35,825 bases of DNA. It comes from an uncultured Acidimicrobiaceae bacterium. GTDB lineage: Bacteria > Actinomycetota > Acidimicrobiia > Acidimicrobiales > Aldehydirespiratoraceae. Within the stretch, counting starts at the first letter, position 1; every line of letters begins with the position of its first letter. The notes under the pieces are model-generated. The model was not told the origin of the DNA, made no database searches, and saw only the letters and a program-made list of their open reading frames with translations. The DNA lies in assembly GCA_913041415.1 (NCBI GenBank), contig CAJWHS010000021.1, positions 1-35,825 on the forward strand. Reading direction: 5' to 3'. Below, one piece after another: positions 31,026 to 35,825 of this stretch. Made by a program: the position numbers and the translations under genes.

Positions 31026-32662
31026 GCAGGCCCACCAACCGGGGATCACTCCTCATCGGTGCCGGCATCTTCTTGTCGCGTATTGCCGGCCTTTTGCGGG
31101 AGATGGTGAGCGGCCGAGTGCTCGGCAACAGCGCCGCGGCCGACGCTCTGGTCACGGCCTTGCGTATTCCGAACCTGTTGCAGAACCTGCTCGGTGAAGG
31201 CGTCCTGTCGGCCTCGTTCGTCCCGGTCTACAGCGACGCGCTCGAACACGACGACCGTCGAGAAGCCAGCCGAGTCGCCGGGGCAGTCGGCGCTCTGCTG
31301 ATGGCGGTCACGGCTGTCGCCGTGCTCGTGATCGTCCTGCTCGCTCGTCCGATCACCCGGCTCCTGGCGTGGGGCCTTACCGGCGACACGTTCAACCTCG
31401 CCGTCGAGTTCACCCGCATCACCGCCATCGGCGTCGGCTTCATGGTGATGTCCACTTGGTGTCTCGGCATCCTCAACAGCCACCGGTCGTTCTTTTTGCC
31501 TTATGTGGCACCGGTCGTCTGGAACCTTGCTCAGATCAGTGCGCTGCTCGTCGCCTGGCAACGTGACTGGAGCCTCGCCGATGCCGCCCGAGGGGTGGCG
31601 ATCGGTGTCGCCGTCGGTGCCGTTCTTCAACTACTCGTGCAGCTTCCGACCGTCCTGTCGCTCACGCGCGGTATTCGCTTTGCGTTCGACAACTCGAACC
31701 CCCGCGTCCGTGATGCCAAGCGCCGATTCGGGCCAGCCGTCCTCGGGCGTGGTGCCGTGCAGCTCAGCGCCTACCTCGATCTCTTTCTCGCCTCGTTCCT
31801 CGCCGCCGGGGCCCTGTCGGCGCTCTTTAAGGCTCAGATCCTCTACACGCTGCCGGTGAGCCTCTTCGCGATGAGTATCGCTGCGGCTGAGCTTCCAGAG
31901 TTGTCTCGTCTGTCCGACAAACCAATCACTGTCGCCCACCGAGCCAACGCCGCCTTGCGACGGATCGCCTTCTGGATGTTGGCATCGTCGCTCCTGCTGA
32001 TCGCGGCCGGAGAACCGATCGTCCAGGTACTGTTTGAAGGCGGTGAGTTCGGCTCCGACGACACCTCGCTCGTTTGGTTGATCGTCGTCTGCTACGCCTT
32101 CGGCCTCCCGGCGATCGGCCTCAGCCGCATGCTCCAGAACGCCTCGTTTGCAGCGGGCGACTCGAGAGGACCAGCCCGTCTCGCCGCTCTTCGGGTCACG
32201 ATCGCCGCGGTGGTCGGCATCCTCATCATGTTCCCGCTCGATCGGGCCTTCATCGGGCCCAACGGCATCGAGGCGCTCGGTGACGCCGTCGGGCTCGCAG
32301 GGCCGCTCGACACCGAACAGCGGACCGACGAGTCGCTTGTCCGCCTTGGGGCGGTCGGTTTGGCAATCGGCTCCGCCATCGGTGCATGGGTCGAGTTGAT
32401 GCTGCTGGCAAGGCTCCTCAATCGTCGCCTGCCGGCGCTACGGCCCCCGTCATCGGCGCTCTGGCCACCGACGCTTGCCGCATCGGTCGCCTTCGCCGTC
32501 ACGGCGGCGATGAAGCTTCTGACCGGATCGCTTCCGTCCCTGCTCGCCGTTGCCCTTACGGTCGGCGTTGGCGGGTCCGTCTACGTCGTCGTCTGCTTCC
32601 GCACCGGTGTGCGAGAGGCGGACATGGTGCTGCGCTCGGCGCGACGCGCGATCTGGCGCTGA
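31022..32662 (+). CDS. murJ: Lipid II flippase MurJ (MviN)
   Basis: Moves lipid II across the membrane for peptidoglycan synthesis. 546 residues with about 14 hydrophobic helices. It begins SRIAGLLREMVSGRVLG and continues ALRIPNLLQNLLGEGVLSASFVPVYSD, the hallmark N-terminal block with the essential Arg region. VVWNLAQI and the AAELPELSRLSD motif also match. There is no C-terminal pseudokinase as in mycobacterial MviN. ATG overlaps the preceding gene's stop by four bases. Confidence 0.95.
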   Translation: MSRPTNRGSLLIGAGIFLSRIAGLLREMVSGRVLGNSAAADALVTALRIPNLLQNLLGEGVLSASFVPVYSDALEHDDRREASRVAGAVGALLMAVTAVAVLVIVLLARPITRLLAWGLTGDTFNLAVEFTRITAIGVGFMVMSTWCLGILNSHRSFFLPYVAPVVWNLAQISALLVAWQRDWSLADAARGVAIGVAVGAVLQLLVQLPTVLSLTRGIRFAFDNSNPRVRDAKRRFGPAVLGRGAVQLSAYLDLFLASFLAAGALSALFKAQILYTLPVSLFAMSIAAAELPELSRLSDKPITVAHRANAALRRIAFWMLASSLLLIAAGEPIVQVLFEGGEFGSDDTSLVWLIVVCYAFGLPAIGLSRMLQNASFAAGDSRGPARLAALRVTIAAVVGILIMFPLDRAFIGPNGIEALGDAVGLAGPLDTEQRTDESLVRLGAVGLAIGSAIGAWVELMLLARLLNRRLPALRPPSSALWPPTLAASVAFAVTAAMKLLTGSLPSLLAVALTVGVGGSVYVVVCFRTGVREADMVLRSARRAIWR

Positions 32663-32691
32663 GTCGCCGTCCGAACGAGACGTTTCTGATC

Positions 32692-32697
32692 TACGAT
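32692..32697 (+). promoter_or_regulatory. -10 box of a leaderless pspA transcript
   Basis: TACGAT lies 7 nt before the pspA ATG, so transcription should begin at or next to the start codon. AAGG three bases from the ATG is too close to work as a ribosome site. Confidence 0.4.
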
Positions 32698-32704
32698 CAA
32701 GGTC

Positions 32705-33487
32705 ATGCTCAGCTATCTTCGTAAGCGCTGGAACTACCTCCTGGCCAAGCTCAACTTGCGCCACGAGGAGACAGCCGATCCCAAGGTGCAGCTCGAACAG
32801 GCCATCTCTGAGGCCAAGGATCAGCACCGCCGCCTCCGCGAACAGGCGGCCAATGTGGTGGCCAACCAGAAGCAGACCGAGATGCGCATCAACGACGCGC
32901 TCGAGAAGCTCGAGAAGGCCAACGCCAACGCCCGCCAGGCCATCTTGATGGCTGAGGAGGCCGCCGCCCGAGGTGACGCCGAGGAAGTCGATCAGTACAC
33001 GTCGGCCGCCCAGCAGTTCGCCGATCGTCTCCTCGTGCTCGAGGAGGAGATCGAGAGCCTGAAGGCAATGCATTTCCAGGCCACCGAAGCCGCCGATCAG
33101 GCCAAGTCAGCCGTCAAGCAGAACGCGCAAGTCCTCCAGAAGCGTCTGAGTGAGAAGTCGGCTCTCCTGTCGAAGCTTGACCAGGCCAAGATGCAAGAAA
33201 CGGTCAACTCGGCGCTGTCGACCCTCAACGAGTCGATCGGCGATGACGTCCCCTCCTTCGACGAGGTACGCACCAAGATCGAGGCTCGCTACGCAAAGGC
33301 TTCCGCTGTCGCCGAAATCAACGAGTCAGCGGTCGAGTCCAGCATGCTCGAGATCGAAGAGGCGGCTCGTTCGGTCGAAGCGGCCGCCCGGCTGAATCAG
33401 ATCAAGGCCGATCTCGGAATCAACACTGCGCCGGCGCCCGAGGCGATAACCGAAGGCGAGATCGTCGACGATCCCGACACCGCCTGA
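32705..33487 (+). CDS. pspA: PspA/IM30 (ESCRT-III-like) membrane-stress protein
   Basis: 260 residues, nearly all helical coiled coil. It begins with amphipathic MLSYLRKRWNYLLAKLNLRHEETADPKVQLEQAISEAKDQHRRL and continues through the long heptad hairpin typical of PspA/IM30. It ends in an acidic tail (EGEIVDDPDTA). These proteins coat damaged inner membrane and help keep the proton motive force. No pspF or clgR regulator is adjacent. The position after murJ suggests an envelope-maintenance group. It converges with proB across 14 bp. Confidence 0.92.
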   Translation: MLSYLRKRWNYLLAKLNLRHEETADPKVQLEQAISEAKDQHRRLREQAANVVANQKQTEMRINDALEKLEKANANARQAILMAEEAAARGDAEEVDQYTSAAQQFADRLLVLEEEIESLKAMHFQATEAADQAKSAVKQNAQVLQKRLSEKSALLSKLDQAKMQETVNSALSTLNESIGDDVPSFDEVRTKIEARYAKASAVAEINESAVESSMLEIEEAARSVEAAARLNQIKADLGINTAPAPEAITEGEIVDDPDTA

Positions 33488-33493
33488 TAAGCA

Positions 33494-33511
33494 CCCGGCT
33501 CTCAGGCCGGG
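33494..33511. terminator. Small hairpin between pspA and proB
   Basis: CCCGGC-TCTCAG-GCCGGG is a 6-bp inverted repeat covering the convergent gap and the proB stop. The position suits a shared terminator, but there is no T-tract. Confidence 0.3.
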
Positions 33512-34599
33512 ATCGTGACCAGATCGTCGGCGTGGATCACCACCACCGGCGACCCGGCGGGCAACACGTCACTGCGCTGTCCGGCAACGTGTCCGATCTC
33601 GGCGCTGCCGTGGCGAGCCAACCCCTTCGCGAACACCGAGCCTTCGGTGTCGACCACCTCGACGGGCGAACCCGGGTCGAACTCGCCTTCCACGCTGCGA
33701 ACGCCAGCGGCGAGCAGCGAATTTCCCGTCTCGAGCGCTCGGCGAGCGCCCGCGTCGACCACCACCCGTCCCTGAGCAACGACTGCAAAGGCAATCCAGA
33801 GCTTGCGAGCGGCCAGACGGGTCTCCCGTGAGCGGACGGTGGTGCCGACCCCTGAGGCACCAGCAACTGCATCGGCGACGACATCCTCACGGGCAGCGTT
33901 CGCGATCACGGTGTCGACACCGGACCAGGAGGCGATCTTGGCGGCGGCGAGCTTGGAGGCCATACCGCCACTCCCCCGAACGGTTCCGGCCCCGCCGGCC
34001 ATCGCCTCGGTCTGGGAGTCGATCTCGTGAATCACTTCGATCAGCGACGCCGAGTGTTCGACGCGCGGGTCGGCGGTGAGCACGCCCTGGGTATCGGTAA
34101 GCAACACAAGACGGTCGGCGTCGACCAGGTTGGCGACGAGGGCGGCGATGCGGTCGTTATCGCCCCAGCGAATCTCATCATCGGCAATGGCGTCGTTTTC
34201 ATTGACGACCGGAACCACACCGAGTTCGAGGAGGCAGGTGAGTGTCTGGCGGGCGTGGAGGTACTGAGCCCGAACGATGAAGTCGTGCGGGGTCAACAGC
34301 ACCTGACCGGAGACGAGGCCATAGCTCACCAACTCAGCCCGGTAGACCTCCATCAACGCCAACTGGCCGACGGTGGCGACAGCCTGGAGGGTGGCAGCGT
34401 CGCTCGGTCGGTTCGCTCCGCCGAGGCCGAGTTCGGGAAGGCCGGCTGCAATCGCACCGGACGTGACGATCACGACATCGCTTCCGCTGGCCCGCAGTGC
34501 GGCCACCTCACGACAAAGCTTCGCGATCGTGGCTCGGTTGACGGCGCCCTCATTATCGGTGATTGACGAGGTCCCGATCTTGACAACGACGCGGCTCAC
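33502..34599 (-). CDS. proB: Glutamate 5-kinase
   Basis: First step of proline synthesis, phosphorylating the gamma-carboxyl of glutamate; normally feedback-inhibited by proline. 365 residues. The amino-acid-kinase domain (1-~255) shows VVVKIGTSSIT, VIVTSGAIAAG, PVVNENDAIADDEIRWGDNDRIAALVA and GTVRGSGGMASKLAAAKIA. The C-terminal PUA domain (~275-357) is present. GTG start overlaps the obg stop by GTGA, the usual obg-proB coupling. proA does not follow; pspA converges instead. Confidence 0.96.
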   Translation of the reverse strand: MSRVVVKIGTSSITDNEGAVNRATIAKLCREVAALRASGSDVVIVTSGAIAAGLPELGLGGANRPSDAATLQAVATVGQLALMEVYRAELVSYGLVSGQVLLTPHDFIVRAQYLHARQTLTCLLELGVVPVVNENDAIADDEIRWGDNDRIAALVANLVDADRLVLLTDTQGVLTADPRVEHSASLIEVIHEIDSQTEAMAGGAGTVRGSGGMASKLAAAKIASWSGVDTVIANAAREDVVADAVAGASGVGTTVRSRETRLAARKLWIAFAVVAQGRVVVDAGARRALETGNSLLAAGVRSVEGEFDPGSPVEVVDTEGSVFAKGLARHGSAEIGHVAGQRSDVLPAGSPVVVIHADDLVTIPA

Positions 34600-35825
34600 T
34601 CGTCGTCCTCGTAGTCGAAGCTGAAGTTGCCAATGTGCACTGCGTCGCCGAACTGCACACCCGCCCGACGCAACGCAGCGTCAACGCCAAGCTGGGTAAG
34701 GCGCTGCTGGGCGAACTCCAGGGCTTCCTCATTCGTGAGGTCGCTCAGCGCCACCGCCCGGAGTGCAGCACGACCAACCACGTTCCACGAGCCGTCGTCG
34801 AAGCGTTCGATCGAGACCTCGCTGCCCACGGGCCGGTGGATGGTGACGGCCTCTTCCTTGGGCGTGTTGAGGCGAGCCTCGCGGACGAGCTCGGTGAGCG
34901 CACCGAGCACCTGTGGCAAACCGGCGCGAGTGACGGACGAGACGACGAGACCGTCGAAGTCGTGCTCCGGCACCAGATCGGCGCGTGAACCCACGACGAG
35001 ACGCGGGCGATCGAGCAGGTCAGGCCGGTACGAGCCCAGCTCGGCGAGCAGCACGTCCAGCTGCTCTTGCGGCGTCACACAATCCCATGGGGCGAGATCG
35101 AGCATAACCAGCAGTACACGGGCACGTTCGACATGCCGGAGGAACTGATGGCCGAGACCCTTGCCCTCGGCCGCACCCTCAATGAGGCCCGGGATGTCAG
35201 CGAGCACCATCTCGAACTTGTCGTCCATCCGGACAACGCCGAGGTTCGGCTCCAGCGTCGTGAACGGATAGTTGGCGATCTTGGGCTTCGCAGCCGACAC
35301 CGAACTTATGAAAGTCGACTTGCCGACATTGGGAAAGCCGACGATGGCGACGTCGGCCATGAGCTTGAGTTCAAGGCGCAGCCAACGCTCCTCGCCGTGC
35401 TCGCCCTGTTCGGCGAAGGACGGCGCCCGTCGCTTGTTCGACAGGAAGCGGGCGTTGCCACGGCCGCCCTCACCGGCCTGAGCGGCCAGCCAGCGGTCGC
35501 CGTGGTGAACGAGGTCGACGAGCGGTTCGCGACTTGCATGGTCGAGCACGACGGTGCCTTCCGGTACCCTCACCTCGAGACCTTTCCCGCGCGCACCGTG
35601 CCGGTTGCTTCCAGAGCCATGACTGCCGTTGTCACCTTTGCGATGAGGATGATCTCGAAAGGCCAGCAGGGACGCGACATTGCGATCGGCGACAAGCCAG
35701 ATCGACCCGCCGTCGCCACCATCGCCGCCGTCAGGACCACCCTTGGCGACGTGCGCTTCACGCCGGAACGCAACACAGCCGGCGCCACCGTCGCCGCCCT
35801 TGACGTTGATGTTGCACTCATCGAC
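34596..35825 (-). CDS. obg: GTPase Obg/CgtA (5' end outside window)
   Basis: Essential 50S-assembly and stress GTPase. 409 residues are visible, starting at VDECNINVKGGDGGAG, so only the first one or two residues are missing. The Gly-rich Obg fold (1-~155) has KGGPDGGDGGDGGSVWLVAD. The G domain has P-loop GFPNVGKS (163-170), NYPFTTLEPNLGVV, ADIPGLIEGAAEGKGLGHQFLRH, and a diverged G4 region (GSRADL in place of the usual NKxD). The C-terminal OCT domain (~335-400) and an acidic tail (DYEDDE) follow. It heads the obg-proB operon; rplU/rpmA probably lie just outside. Confidence 0.96.
   Translation of the reverse strand, partial: VDECNINVKGGDGGAGCVAFRREAHVAKGGPDGGDGGDGGSIWLVADRNVASLLAFRDHPHRKGDNGSHGSGSNRHGARGKGLEVRVPEGTVVLDHASREPLVDLVHHGDRWLAAQAGEGGRGNARFLSNKRRAPSFAEQGEHGEERWLRLELKLMADVAIVGFPNVGKSTFISSVSAAKPKIANYPFTTLEPNLGVVRMDDKFEMVLADIPGLIEGAAEGKGLGHQFLRHVERARVLLVMLDLAPWDCVTPQEQLDVLLAELGSYRPDLLDRPRLVVGSRADLVPEHDFDGLVVSSVTRAGLPQVLGALTELVREARLNTPKEEAVTIHRPVGSEVSIERFDDGSWNVVGRAALRAVALSDLTNEEALEFAQQRLTQLGVDAALRRAGVQFGDAVHIGNFSFDYEDDE

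Noticed and set aside
1-35825. CRISPR arrays, insertion sequences, integrases or rRNA genes
   Set aside because: No regularly spaced repeats, transposase or recombinase motifs, or rRNA sequence were seen anywhere in the window.

Overview
The window is high-GC actinobacterial chromosome. These features together point to the Acidimicrobiia or a close relative (inference from gene content; no 16S gene is present): a BldD-type regulator, a mycobacterial FolP2-type DHPS homologue, a class II DAHP synthase, a PAC2 protein, a SigK/RskA-like pair beside a FAS1 lipoprotein, LepA-HrcA-DnaJ-RsmE in one minus-strand run, and many start codons only 7-8 nt behind a TANNNT box (leaderless mRNAs).

Layout. 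1-5.1 kb: minus-strand bldD-like gene (cut by the window edge), then lepA-hrcA-dnaJ-rsmE, a translation and heat-shock operon. 5.3-9.3 kb: rpsT, then minus-strand folP2-holA, a YbbN-type thioredoxin, and a PAC2 gene on plus. 9.3-12.5 kb: two GT-C type membrane glycosyltransferases on either side of tRNA-Ala(GGC). 12.5-17.5 kb: an accessory segment with a small ferredoxin-like-fold protein, a frameshifted lipoprotein, a MerB (organomercurial lyase) family gene with an in-frame TGA, and a frameshifted tandem-GT2 gene. 17.5-21.2 kb: aldehyde dehydrogenase, then nadD-LytR_C-rsfS on minus. 21.5-26.5 kb: group-2-type sigma factor, aroG (class II), FAS1 lipoprotein, ECF sigma, RskA-like anti-sigma. 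26.5-30.3 kb: proA and moxR-VWA on minus. 30.3-33.5 kb: TM/coiled-coil protein, murJ and pspA on plus. 33.5-35.8 kb: obg-proB on minus, obg cut at its 5' end by the window edge.

The observation I consider most important is the MerB-family gene at 13970-14602. Its reading frame is interrupted once, by TGA at 14405-14407, at codon 146. The upstream catalytic-pair motif C83-x-x-D86 matches MerB Cys96/Asp99, and codon 146 lies 63 residues after C83, exactly the Cys96-to-Cys159 spacing of classical MerB. The same frame continues past the TGA with family-typical sequence to a normal stop. Twelve nucleotides after the TGA there is a perfect 7-bp hairpin with a GGTC tetraloop, the same loop and nearly the same distance as the E. 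coli fdhF SECIS element. This is the signature of a selenocysteine codon replacing the mercury-binding catalytic cysteine. The rival explanation is a nonsense mutation, which cannot be excluded because two neighbouring genes carry frameshifts.

Other linked signals: a FAS1-lipoprotein/SigK/RskA module like the M. tuberculosis MPT83/MPT70-SigK-RskA circuit; a BldD-like operator over the bldD-like gene's own predicted promoter; a GTGA-N6-TCAC (Crp/GlxR-like) site and a start-codon hairpin before the sigma factor; and an obg-proB...proA...nadD-rsfS series that looks like one ancestral operon opened by insertions.
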